Assembly: GCA_032251045.1 (NCBI GenBank)
Contig: JAVVEW010000002.1
Location: 1 to 64,000 of the forward strand
Reading direction: 5' to 3'
DNA: 64,000 bases
DNA from: JAVVEW01 sp032251045
GTDB taxonomy: Bacteria; Pseudomonadota; Gammaproteobacteria; Methylococcales; Methylomonadaceae
Both the position numbers and the translations under genes were made by a program. Below, one piece after another: positions 15,374 through 24,382 of this stretch; position 1 is the first letter of the stretch; each line of letters begins with the position of its first letter. The notes below the pieces were generated by a model. That model saw only the letters and a list, made by a program, of their open reading frames with translations. It was not told the origin of the DNA and searched no databases.

Positions 15374-16114
15374 ATGGATCGCAGTTTATTTATTGCCATG
15401 AGTGGCGCCAAACAAACCCTGTTGGCGCAATCTGCCAATGCCAATAACCTGGCCAATGCGCAGACCACAGGCTTTAAGGCTGATCTCAATCAAATGCGTA
15501 GTCAATCGGTATTTGGCCCCGGCTACCCCAGCCGGGTTTACGCGCAATCGGAACGTCCAGCCATCAACCTGAACCCAGGACCACTGCAAACCACCGGTAA
15601 TGATCTGGATATTGCCATTGCCGGCTCAGGTTTTCTGGCGGTACAAACCCCTGACGGCAACGAAGCCTACACCCGGAGTGGCGACCTGAGACTGACCGCC
15701 GAAGGTCAGTTACAAACCCGCACCGGCCTGCCGGTCATCGGTAATAACGGCCCGATTGCCATTCCGCCATCCAGCAAAATCACCTTCCACTCTGACGGTA
15801 CGATCAGCATTGTGCCGCTGGGTAACAACCCCAACGCCCAGGCCATTGTCGACCGACTCAAGCTGGTCAACCCTCCCCCGGCCGATCTTTACAAACGCGA
15901 GGACGGCCTGCTGCACCTACGTGACGGCGGCGAAGCCGACCCTGACATCACGGTTAAAGTTAACCAAGGCCTGCTCGAAGGCGCCAATGTCAACCCGATT
16001 CAAGGCATGGTGGACATGATCGAATTGGCACGTAATTTTGAACTGCAAACCAAAGTCATGCAAAGCACCGATGAAAACGCCGCCGCCGCCGCCGAGTTAC
16101 TAAGAATGGCATAA
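15374..16114 (+). CDS. flgF: Flagellar proximal rod protein FlgF
   Basis: This is a 246-aa rod protein starting MDRSLFIAMSGAKQTL, the usual FlgF opening. The motif NANNLANAQTTGFKADLNQM is at residues about 24-43 and a C-terminal MVDMIELARNFELQTKVMQ helix is present. A CAGGAG precedes the ATG by 7 bases. Operon position between flgE and flgG is standard. Confidence 0.95.
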   Translation: MDRSLFIAMSGAKQTLLAQSANANNLANAQTTGFKADLNQMRSQSVFGPGYPSRVYAQSERPAINLNPGPLQTTGNDLDIAIAGSGFLAVQTPDGNEAYTRSGDLRLTAEGQLQTRTGLPVIGNNGPIAIPPSSKITFHSDGTISIVPLGNNPNAQAIVDRLKLVNPPPADLYKREDGLLHLRDGGEADPDITVKVNQGLLEGANVNPIQGMVDMIELARNFELQTKVMQSTDENAAAAAELLRMA

Positions 16115-16166
16115 ATTCTGCATCATCTAGGCCAACTGTCAAAAAGCTAACACCAGGAGGCCTACA

Positions 16167-16955
16167 ATGACTGAACGTGCTTTATGGGTGGCCAAAACCG
16201 GCCTCGATGCCCAACAAACCCGCATGGCGGTTATTTCCAATAACCTAGCCAACGTCAACACCACCGGTTTCAAAAAATCCCGCGCAGTTTTTGAAGACTT
16301 GCTGTACCAGAACGTCCGCCAAGCCGGCGCACAAACCGCGCAAGGTACGGAATTGCCGACCGGCCTGCAACTTGGCGCCGGTGTACGCACCGTCGCCACG
16401 GAAAAACTGCATAGCCAGGGCAACGTGCAACAAACCACCAATCCTCTGGATGTCGCGATCAGTGGCCGGGGCTTTTTCCAGGTACTGATGCCCGATGGAG
16501 ATATCAACTACACCCGCGACGGCTCCTTCAAGATGAACTCTATTGGCCAGTTAGTGACTTCCGGCGGCTTGCTGCTGGAACCGGCCATTACCATACCCAA
16601 TGACGCCATCAGCATCGACATAGGCCGAGATGGCACGGTTTCCGTGTTACAGCCGGGCAATGCCGCACCGGTTCAGGTCGGACAGATTCAAACCGCCAGT
16701 TTTGTCAACCCGGCCGGCCTGGAACCGATCGGTGAAAATCTGTTTCGGGAAACTCAGGCCAGCGGCGCGCCGGTGTTAGGCATACCTGATGAAAATGAAT
16801 TCGGTGCCGTGTTTCAAGGCATGCTGGAAACCTCCAATGTCAATGTGGTCGAGGAATTGGTCAATATGATCGAAACCCAGCGCGCTTATGAAATGAATTC
16901 CAAAGCCATCTCCACCACCGACGAAATGCTCGCCTTTGTTACTCAACAACTTTAG
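16167..16955 (+). CDS. flgG: Flagellar distal rod protein FlgG
   Basis: FlgG builds the distal rod. The 262-aa length is standard. Signatures ISNNLANVNTTGFKKSRAVF (N-terminal) and VEELVNMIETQRAYEMNSKA (C-terminal) are present. An AGGAGG lies just before the ATG. A 52-base gap separates it from flgF, with no promoter recognised. Confidence 0.96.
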   Translation: MTERALWVAKTGLDAQQTRMAVISNNLANVNTTGFKKSRAVFEDLLYQNVRQAGAQTAQGTELPTGLQLGAGVRTVATEKLHSQGNVQQTTNPLDVAISGRGFFQVLMPDGDINYTRDGSFKMNSIGQLVTSGGLLLEPAITIPNDAISIDIGRDGTVSVLQPGNAAPVQVGQIQTASFVNPAGLEPIGENLFRETQASGAPVLGIPDENEFGAVFQGMLETSNVNVVEELVNMIETQRAYEMNSKAISTTDEMLAFVTQQL

Positions 16956-16965
16956 GAGTTTGGTC

Positions 16966-17643
16966 ATGATGCTTAATTCACGAAGGTGGTTAATGACCCT
17001 GACGCTACTGATGACCGGTTGCGTCAATATTCCGCCCACACACAATCCAGACTTTGCCCCGGTGATGCCGACGGATTTGCAACCGCCACCTAACTACAGC
17101 GGCTCGATCTATCAGGCCAACCGGGACGTGCGCTTGTTCGAGGACAACAGCGCCCGCCGGGTAGGCGACATTTTGACCGTGCTGTTACAGGAAAATCATA
17201 ACGCCAATAAACAAGCCGATACCGAAATCGACAAATCCACCAACACACGCGTCACCGCGCCGATGTTATTTGGCGCCCCGGCAGCCAGTTTGTTCGGTTT
17301 TGATCTGGAATCGGAACTGAGCACGCAGCATCAATTCGAAGGTGAAACCGAATCGCAACAAAGCAATCGTCTCAGCGGCAATATTTCTGTCACCGTGGTT
17401 AAGGTCTACGCCAACGGCAATTTGTTCGTGCGCGGCGAAAAGCGCATGAGCATGAATCAGGGCGACGAATACATTCGTCTGTCAGGTCTGGTCAGACCGG
17501 CGGACATTGCCACCGACAACACCGTGCCATCCACCAAACTGGCCGATGCCACGATTCAATATGTCGGTGACGGCGCACTGGATGATGCCAATCGTATGGG
17601 CTGGCTGGCACGCTTTTTCATTAGCCCCTGGTTTCCGTTCTAA
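16966..17643 (+). CDS. flgH: Flagellar L-ring lipoprotein FlgH
   Basis: FlgH forms the L-ring in the outer membrane. The ATG at 16966 gives 225 aa beginning with a lipoprotein signal peptide; the lipobox LMTGC puts the acylated cysteine at about residue 19. Conserved segments include RVGDILTVLLQE near residue 65 and NLFVRGEKRMSMNQGDEYI near residue 154. It begins 10 bases after flgG and is followed by flgI. Confidence 0.95.
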   Translation: MMLNSRRWLMTLTLLMTGCVNIPPTHNPDFAPVMPTDLQPPPNYSGSIYQANRDVRLFEDNSARRVGDILTVLLQENHNANKQADTEIDKSTNTRVTAPMLFGAPAASLFGFDLESELSTQHQFEGETESQQSNRLSGNISVTVVKVYANGNLFVRGEKRMSMNQGDEYIRLSGLVRPADIATDNTVPSTKLADATIQYVGDGALDDANRMGWLARFFISPWFPF

Positions 17644-17657
17644 CGGTGAGGTCTACC

Positions 17658-18749
17658 ATGTCTATCAAAACAATGCTGCTCACCTTACTGCTGATGCTCA
17701 GTGCCAGCGCGCAGGGCGAACGTATCAAGGATCTGGCCACGCTGGCCGGTGTCCGTGACAACCAGCTGGTTGGTTACGGTCTGGTGGTAGGCTTGGCCAG
17801 TTCCGGCGACAAAACGCTGTTCACCGGACAAACCCTGACCAATATGATGACCCGGCTAGGCATTCGCATGCCCCCCGGCCTGGACCCACGCGCCAAAAAC
17901 ATCGCCGCGGTGATGGTCAGCGCGCATCTGCCGGCGTTCGCCAAACCCGGACAAACCATCGATGTCACCGTTGCCTCGGTTGGCGATGCCAAAAGCTTGC
18001 GCGGTGGTTCTTTACTGATGACCCCTTTGAAAGGTGCCGATGGCCAGGTGTATGCCATGGCGCAAGGCAGCCTGGTGGTTAATGGCTTAAGCGAAGCCGG
18101 TCTCGATGGCTCGCGCATCACCGTGAACACGCCAACCACCGGCCGCATTCCCAGCGGCGCCACCGTTGAACGCACCGTAGCCAATCCGTTTAGCCAAGGC
18201 AATCATCTGGTCTTCAATCTCAACAGCCCTGACTTCACCACCGCGCATCGCATGGCCGAAGCCATTAACAATCTGCTCGGCCCCGACACCGCCCGGGCGC
18301 GTGATGCGGTTTCTATCAAAGTCAACGCACCGAATAACCTGAATCAAAAAGTCTCGTTCGCGGCGCTATTGGAAAACATTGAAATCAAACCCGATGATGC
18401 ACCCGCCAAAGTGATCGTCAACTCACGCACCGGCACCGTGGTAATCAACAGTAAAGTCACCGTGCAACCGGCCGCTGTCACCCACGGCAGTCTGACTGTG
18501 ACCATCAGTGAAAATCCAACCGTCAGCCAGCCCGAACCGTTTGGCCAGGGTGAAACTGCCGTGGTGCCGGATTCAGAAGTCACGGTGGAGGAAGCCAACA
18601 ATCGTATGTTTGTGTTCAATCCCGGCGTGTCGCTGGATGCTATTGTCAATGCCGTCAACCAGGTGGGCGCCTCGCCCAGCGATCTGGTTGCCATTCTGGA
18701 AGCATTGAAATCAGCTGGCGCGTTGCGTGCGGAATTGATTGTCATCTAG
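17658..18749 (+). CDS. flgI: Flagellar P-ring protein FlgI
   Basis: FlgI forms the periplasmic P-ring around the rod. The ATG at 17658 (363 aa) follows a GGTGAGG and opens a cleavable signal peptide (MSIKTMLLTLLLMLSASAQG). The conserved region after it, RIKDLATLAGVRDNQLVGYG, is diagnostic. An upstream ATG at 17646 would overlap the ribosome binding site. Confidence 0.96.
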   Translation: MSIKTMLLTLLLMLSASAQGERIKDLATLAGVRDNQLVGYGLVVGLASSGDKTLFTGQTLTNMMTRLGIRMPPGLDPRAKNIAAVMVSAHLPAFAKPGQTIDVTVASVGDAKSLRGGSLLMTPLKGADGQVYAMAQGSLVVNGLSEAGLDGSRITVNTPTTGRIPSGATVERTVANPFSQGNHLVFNLNSPDFTTAHRMAEAINNLLGPDTARARDAVSIKVNAPNNLNQKVSFAALLENIEIKPDDAPAKVIVNSRTGTVVINSKVTVQPAAVTHGSLTVTISENPTVSQPEPFGQGETAVVPDSEVTVEEANNRMFVFNPGVSLDAIVNAVNQVGASPSDLVAILEALKSAGALRAELIVI

Positions 18750-18759
18750 GAGACCTGTC

Positions 18760-19764
18760 ATGCTACCGGTACCCGTTCAAAATCAAGCTGCCTTATACAA
18801 CGACTTTAACGCCTTGGCCAAACTCAAGCGCGAAGCGGTGGCCAACTCGCCTGAAGCACTCAAAGCCACCGCTCAGCAATTCGAGGCTTTGTTTGTCAAC
18901 CAAATGTTGAAAAGCATGCGCGAGGCCAGTTTAGGCGAAGGTTTGCTTGATTCTGAACAAAGCAAAATGTACCAGGAAATGCACGATCAACAGTTATCGG
19001 TGGAACTGAGCCGGCAATCCAGCCTTGGCCTGGCGGATATGATCGTCAAACAACTGGGCGGCGAATCCGATACATTAACCACGGACTCGCGCAACCTCGA
19101 CCACTATCGTCAGCATCCGGTAACACTGCCTCAGCCCGCGCCCCGGCCATCTGCCGTGTTGCCAGACACCCAACTGCCATCAAAACGCCATACCGCAGCC
19201 TCTCAAGTAGCCGCGCCGGTCAGCACGGCCGAGCCGCAGCGCCCGGCATTACCCCAACGCTTTGACTCACCACAAGCCTTTATCGATGCACTGTATCCTG
19301 CGGCAGAAGCGACCGGACAGCGCCTGGGCGTTGATCCCAAGCTATTGCTGGCGCAAGCCGCTTTGGAAACCGGCTGGGGCAAAGCCATCATTCAGCGTGG
19401 CGACGACAGCAGTTTTAACCTGTTCAATATCAAAGCCAGTGGCAACTGGTCAGGCGATAAGGCTCGGGTTGGCACCTTGGAATACGAAAATGGCGTAGTT
19501 CAAAAAACGCATGCCGACTTCAGGGCTTATCAAAGCTATCAAGACAGCTTTGATGACTATGCCAGACTGCTGGAAAACAACCGCCGTTATGCCAACGCCT
19601 TAGCCAACAGCGACAACCCCAAAGCGTTCGCACATGCCTTGCAAAAAGCAGGCTATGCAACCGATCCTAACTATGCCAACAAAGTGTTGAGCATCTATCA
19701 AGGCGACACACTCTCCAATTGGCAGCCGCCACTGACCCTGGCGCATAACCGGGGAGGCTTATAA
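18760..19764 (+). CDS. flgJ: FlgJ rod cap and peptidoglycan hydrolase
   Basis: This is a two-domain FlgJ of 334 aa. The N-terminal rod-cap domain (about residues 30-100, ATAQQFEALFVNQMLKSMRE) scaffolds rod assembly. A Pro- and Ala-rich linker (about 120-165) leads to a C-terminal glucosaminidase domain with the catalytic Glu region LLAQAALETGWGK near residue 200 and the YQSYQDSFDDYARLL segment. The start MLPVPVQNQ (ATG at 18760) lies 10 bases beyond the flgI stop. It ends in a one-base overlap with flgK. Confidence 0.95.
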   Translation: MLPVPVQNQAALYNDFNALAKLKREAVANSPEALKATAQQFEALFVNQMLKSMREASLGEGLLDSEQSKMYQEMHDQQLSVELSRQSSLGLADMIVKQLGGESDTLTTDSRNLDHYRQHPVTLPQPAPRPSAVLPDTQLPSKRHTAASQVAAPVSTAEPQRPALPQRFDSPQAFIDALYPAAEATGQRLGVDPKLLLAQAALETGWGKAIIQRGDDSSFNLFNIKASGNWSGDKARVGTLEYENGVVQKTHADFRAYQSYQDSFDDYARLLENNRRYANALANSDNPKAFAHALQKAGYATDPNYANKVLSIYQGDTLSNWQPPLTLAHNRGGL

Positions 19765-21536
19765 TGAGCGGAAGCATTTTAGGCATTGGCATTTCCGGAT
19801 TGAAAGCGTTTCAACGCCAACTGGACACCACCAGCCATAACATCGCCAACGTCAATACCGAGGGTTTTAGCCGCCAGACGGTCACGCTATCGGAGCGTGA
19901 CCCTATCCTGACCGGTGGCGGTTTTCAGGGTCAAGGCGTTGACGCCACCAATATCAAACGCAGTTATGATCAATTTCTGGCCACTCAGGTCAGATCCTCG
20001 CTGACGACTTTTCATGCCAGCGATCAGTTCCAGCAACTGGCCTCGCAGGTCGATGCCATACTCGGCAATCCCAACACCAATCTGAGTGCGTCGCTGGATA
20101 ATTTTTTCAACGCCATTGATGATGTCGCCAACGATCCCACGTCACTGCCAGCACGTACCGCCATGCTCAGCGAAGCGGAGGCCATGACCGACCGTTTCGG
20201 ACAAATCAGCGACCGCCTGGATCAGTTGCGCAACCAGATCAATCAACAACTGGAAGGCTCGGTCAAAGATGTCAACGACCTGGCGCAAAATCTGGCCGAA
20301 CTCAATGTGCGTATTTTCACCGAACAATCACGCGCCCGCACTGGTGTGGAGGCCAACGACCTGCTCGACCAGCGCGACCGGCTACTTAATCAGCTCAGCG
20401 AACTGGTTAATGTTCAAACCATTCCACAAGCCAATGGCATGATCAATGTTACTTTAGGTAACGGCCAGGCACTGGTGCTGGATAGCCAAGCCATGACATT
20501 TGCCACCCAATTTTCCGAACTGACGCCCAATCGTCTGGATGTGGTGCAAGCCAGCACCGGAGGTAATATCAGCAGCGTCATTCAAAGCGGCCAAATCAAT
20601 GGTTTAATCGCCTTCCGCGACCAGATTTTAGATCCTGCACAACAGCAATTAGGGCAAATCGCCGCCGGCATCGCTATGGAGTTCAATGCGTTGCAGACCA
20701 GTGGTTTCGATCTGGACGGCAATTCCGGCCAGCCTTTGTTGCGCTTTTCTGGTGACAGTGAGATTCCGGTGATCCGTGCGCCAGGCAATACCGGCGGTGC
20801 CACGGTCAATGTGGTTTTTGAAGACTTAAATGTCAATCCCGATGCGGCAAAAAACCTGGACTTCAGCGATTTCATTCTGGAAAACACCGACCCTGTCGCA
20901 GGTACCTTTACCCTGACCCGGGAGCGTGACGGCCAGGTGATCAATCTGGTTGATGACGGTACCGGTTTACTGGTTGGCGCTGGCGCCAATGATGTGTTGC
21001 CAGGTGTGGCCATCACCGTGGATGTCAGCGGTGGCACTATGGCGCTGAACGACCAATTTGCCATTCGCCCGACTTTTCTGGCGGCACAAAAATTGACCGT
21101 GGCGATTCAAGATCCAAGGCAGATTGCCGCCGCTACCAATATCGAGGTCAATCCCACCACCGGTCAGCCGATTCTCGATGGCTCAGGCAACCCCGTGCGG
21201 GTCAATGGCCCGATGCCCGGTGACAATCGTAACGCGTTGACCATGGCCAGCCTGCAAAACAAATTCAGCCTGGCCGGAGGCAGTGGCACTTTTCAGGATA
21301 TTTATAACCGGCTGGTGGTCGATATTGGTAGCCAGACCCGCACCGCCATTAACAACGCCACCGCTCAGGAAACACTGCTAACCCAGGCTCAACAAGCCCT
21401 CAGTGAAGTTTCCGGGGTCAATCTGGATGAGGAAGCGGCCAATCTGATTCGTTTTCAGCAGGCCTATCAAGCGGCTGCACAAACCATCAGTATCGCCAAC
21501 TCACTTTTTAACGATTTATTGGGCGCAGTGCGCTAA
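19764..21536 (+). CDS. flgK: Flagellar hook-filament junction protein FlgK
   Basis: FlgK (HAP1) joins the hook to the filament. The 590-aa sequence has the N-terminal axial helix SHNIANVNTEGFSRQTVTL and the C-terminal GVNLDEEAANLIRFQQAYQA. Start and stop codons of flgJ and flgK share one base (TAATG), which indicates coupling. The middle region is longer than in short FlgK proteins but shows no frame disruption. Confidence 0.95.
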   Translation: MSGSILGIGISGLKAFQRQLDTTSHNIANVNTEGFSRQTVTLSERDPILTGGGFQGQGVDATNIKRSYDQFLATQVRSSLTTFHASDQFQQLASQVDAILGNPNTNLSASLDNFFNAIDDVANDPTSLPARTAMLSEAEAMTDRFGQISDRLDQLRNQINQQLEGSVKDVNDLAQNLAELNVRIFTEQSRARTGVEANDLLDQRDRLLNQLSELVNVQTIPQANGMINVTLGNGQALVLDSQAMTFATQFSELTPNRLDVVQASTGGNISSVIQSGQINGLIAFRDQILDPAQQQLGQIAAGIAMEFNALQTSGFDLDGNSGQPLLRFSGDSEIPVIRAPGNTGGATVNVVFEDLNVNPDAAKNLDFSDFILENTDPVAGTFTLTRERDGQVINLVDDGTGLLVGAGANDVLPGVAITVDVSGGTMALNDQFAIRPTFLAAQKLTVAIQDPRQIAAATNIEVNPTTGQPILDGSGNPVRVNGPMPGDNRNALTMASLQNKFSLAGGSGTFQDIYNRLVVDIGSQTRTAINNATAQETLLTQAQQALSEVSGVNLDEEAANLIRFQQAYQAAAQTISIANSLFNDLLGAVR

Positions 21537-21548
21537 GCGAGGTGATCC

Positions 21549-23177
21549 ATGCGTATCGCGACATTATTCACACAACAAAACGCCGTTAAGACTTTACTGG
21601 CCCGTCAGAACGATGTGCAAACCACGCAAACTCAAATCGCCACCGGTCGGCAAAATCTCAATCCGGCCGATGATCCTGTGGCGGCGGCGCGTGAGCTGGA
21701 TCTGACCCGAACTTTATCCGCCACGGAACAATTCCAGGACAACATCACCCAGGCCAGGGCGCGCCTGCAAATTGAAGAAAGTGCGCTGTCCGGCACGGAG
21801 AATCTTATTTTTCGGGCCAAGGAACTGACCATACAAGCCGCTAACGACCCGCTGAGCAGCGCCGACCGTATTGCTATCAAACAAGAAGTCGATCAACTGC
21901 TTGACGAGCTGGCCAGCCTTGCTAACACCCGTGGCCCTAATGGCGAATTTATTTTTTCCGGTGAATTCAGCGACCAACCCGCCTTTGCGCTGGATGCTGA
22001 AACCGGCCGTTATGAATATCAAGGCGGCATCAATCGCCGACTGGTGGCCATTGGCTCGGAACGACAGGTCGCCGACAACGACTTAGGCTATAACGTGTTT
22101 TCCGCCATTCCATCCGATGCGCCGGATGCCAACGAGGATGGTCAGCGCAGCCTGCTCAATACCTTGACGACGCTATCACAGGCATTAGGCGGCACATTCG
22201 ACAATCCACCTGCCAGCATCACCGGTACACGGATGCTGCGTTTTGGCGCCGACTACAGCGTCAATAACACCAGCTTTACCGTGACTTCTGACATAGGCAC
22301 CGCAACAGTCACGCTAAACAGCGACTTCAATGACCTGGACAGTATGGTTCAAGAAATCAACGACCAGTTAATCAATAACGGCTCTATTCCCCTATTCGGG
22401 CTGGTTTCGGTAGATAGCGGTATCCGCGCCCGCGCCAATGGCAATCAACTGGAATTTGTTTCCATCACCCCCGGGGCGGATTCCTCGGTGCGCATTGATG
22501 CCGGCGGCGGCAGTTTTCTGACCGATGCTGGTTTTAACGATGGCGAAAGCGACACCGGTGTCGATGTCAACCAGGCAGCCATACAAGGTGGCGGCGACTT
22601 ATCCTTCGGCATCGATTATTCGGCCAATCCAACCCAATTCAGCTTGTCCGGCGATACCGGCCCGGTAGACATTCGCTTGAATGGTAACTTCACCAACAAT
22701 CTCGACGGCCCAGGTGGCTTGATCGATGCCATTAACGGACAAATCCCGCCCGACAGCAATTTGCAGGCCCGTGCGGTCAATGGCAAAGTCGAATTCATTT
22801 CGCTAACTACCGGGACGGAATCCAGAGTACGCATTGACCCAATATCCGGCAGTTTTCTAAACGATGCAGGCTTCACCAACGGCCAGACCGGAAGCCCCCT
22901 GCACACCCAAACCAATGCCGCTTTGACCGATCTGGACAACGCGCTGAGCCGGATTCTGGAAGTGCGCACCAGCGTTGGCGCACGCTTGCGTAGCTTGGAT
23001 AATCAGGAAAACTTTAATGCCGATTTCATTCTCGACACCCAGGTGTCACTGTCGGCAACCCGGGATGTTGACCTGACCGAAGCCATTACTCGTCTCAATG
23101 CGCAAAACGTGGCCCTGCAAGCCGCACAACAAACCTTTACCCGGGTGCAGAATCTGTCGTTATTCAACTTCCTCTGA
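21549..23177 (+). CDS. flgL: Hook-filament junction protein FlgL with internal tandem duplication
   Basis: FlgL (HAP3) is the second hook-filament junction protein. The terminal axial domains are typical (MRIATLFTQQNAVKTLLARQ at the start, LNAQNVALQAAQQTFTRVQN near the end). At 542 aa it is far longer than E. coli FlgL (317 aa). The excess is two tandem, diverged copies of a module of about 100-120 residues: residues about 228-347 (beginning MLRFGADYSVNNTSF) and about 350-449 (beginning LSFGIDYSANPTQFSL). Both end in a matching SFLTDAGFNDG / SFLNDAGFTNG segment. The modules probably form extra surface-exposed domains. It ends the operon. Confidence 0.93.
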   Translation: MRIATLFTQQNAVKTLLARQNDVQTTQTQIATGRQNLNPADDPVAAARELDLTRTLSATEQFQDNITQARARLQIEESALSGTENLIFRAKELTIQAANDPLSSADRIAIKQEVDQLLDELASLANTRGPNGEFIFSGEFSDQPAFALDAETGRYEYQGGINRRLVAIGSERQVADNDLGYNVFSAIPSDAPDANEDGQRSLLNTLTTLSQALGGTFDNPPASITGTRMLRFGADYSVNNTSFTVTSDIGTATVTLNSDFNDLDSMVQEINDQLINNGSIPLFGLVSVDSGIRARANGNQLEFVSITPGADSSVRIDAGGGSFLTDAGFNDGESDTGVDVNQAAIQGGGDLSFGIDYSANPTQFSLSGDTGPVDIRLNGNFTNNLDGPGGLIDAINGQIPPDSNLQARAVNGKVEFISLTTGTESRVRIDPISGSFLNDAGFTNGQTGSPLHTQTNAALTDLDNALSRILEVRTSVGARLRSLDNQENFNADFILDTQVSLSATRDVDLTEAITRLNAQNVALQAAQQTFTRVQNLSLFNFL

Positions 23178-23222
23178 TCGGCTTTGAAAGGCTTTTAACC
23201 GATCAAAATAAAACATGTGGTC

Positions 23223-23236
23223 ACCGTTCACAGCCT
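23223..23236. repeat. 14-nt interspersed repeat, copy 1
   Basis: ACCGTTCACAGCCT occurs here, at 33193-33206, and with one change at 49262-49275. All three lie in intergenic sequence just beyond the end of a gene. Confidence 0.5.
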
Positions 23237-23269
23237 GCCCCTCTCCCAGCAATGCGTTTCAATGTATCC

Positions 23270-24000
23270 TCAACAGCCCCACACGGCAATCGTGCGCTGG
23301 TTGAGGGTATGAGTTTGCTGCCAGATTTTGCTGTCCCAGTCATGTTCGGGTTCGCGGTCGAAAATCAGTAAATAGGCTTCATCGGCATGGACTCTATCGG
23401 CATGGTCGGCGGTTTGTTGAAGGCCGTCGCTGAGTGTTTGTTCAAGGCCTTTCCTGAGCAGTTTCAATTCAATGACAATACGCTGTACCGGCTCGTAATA
23501 ACCTTGGTTCTTATCCAAAGGCCATTCAGCAAATCGGTGCGCTTGCGGCCCAGGGCAGGTTCAGGCGCCGGCCCGGGTCAAGATACCAGGTGTGTTCGTG
23601 ACAGATCATCACCTGCTTGGGCCAGCTCAATTCACGCGGGATGATTTCCTGATAAATATGGTTGGCGATGCGCAGTTGCGGGCGGGTGGTGACCAGCCCT
23701 AAATCTTCGCAGTATTGCAAATCATCGGCGCTGGCTTTAAGGTCGGCATCCTCGCTTGGCAAAATGGCGGCGATGACTCGATGCACACGCGGCTCCTTGA
23801 GCTGGTCGGTGAGCTGGTCGAGATGGGTGGCGCGGCGCGTACAAAACAAAATATTTGCCGCTGGCAATCAAGTGCTGGACGTCCGACCAGTCGATGCGCT
23901 CTAAAGGTGGAATGTGGTAATGCAGCTCGGCCTCGATCGGCCCTGCGGTATTGAGGAAGCGTTCTATGTCGTACCTGGTTGGGTGATTCGGTTGTGAATA
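23270..24000 (-). pseudogene. Decayed ATPase / PD-(D/E)XK nuclease-like gene
   Basis: Three consecutive fragments on the minus strand belong to one family, a roughly 500-residue protein with an N-terminal P-loop ATPase and a C-terminal PD-(D/E)XK-like domain. Fragment 1 is FLNTAGPIEAELHYHIPPLE through IASGKYFVLYAPR, which normally leads into the Walker A loop. Fragment 2 is LDQLTDQLKEPRVHRVIAAI through RIANHIYQEIIPRELSW. Fragment 3 is DKNQGYYEPVQRIVIELKLL through HTLNQRTIAVWGC. The Walker motifs and much of the middle are deleted near 23840, more is missing near 23560, and a missing base near 23550 shifts the frame inside a KRTDLLEWP-like segment. It cannot make a functional enzyme. Confidence 0.75.
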
Positions 24001-24382
24001 CCCATCTTTAATGCAGCATGGCATACGACGGAGATACAGCGATGGTTGTGGTCGGCATCGTGCTGGTAGCACGGGGCGAGGAACGCCGTGAACCCATTCA
24101 CGACGGGCTTTACGACAATCCATGCTGCCGACAGCCTCGCCCAGCGCTGCCAATGTCCTTACTTAGACTCCAAAATGAGAATGGCTGGCTTTGGCCGGTA
24201 AAAGACTCAGGCAGCAAGGTTTTCGATGGCGGGGGACGGTTTATTACGTTGTGCAGACAGCCGGTTTGGCATGCTAAAAAGCCCATCTAATAACGCCCAT
24301 GACACTGACTTTCCATTACAATGAGCACTTTAATTTAAGCTTATGCGACTCTGTTAGGTTCTGGCTCATACAAGGAGTGCCC

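Noticed and set aside
23175..23205. Hairpin at the end of flgL as a rho-independent terminator
   Set aside because: Arms TGATCGG / CCGATCA are perfect, but the sequence after it is A-rich on the plus strand, not T-rich.
24018..24160. An insertion-sequence end around the CGTGAACCCATTCACG palindrome
   Set aside because: A single short palindrome with no transposase or target duplication visible is too little to call a mobile element.
24262..24305. A sigma-28-type promoter before the chemoreceptor gene
   Set aside because: TAAA and GCCCAT are present, but spacing and the downstream element fit poorly.
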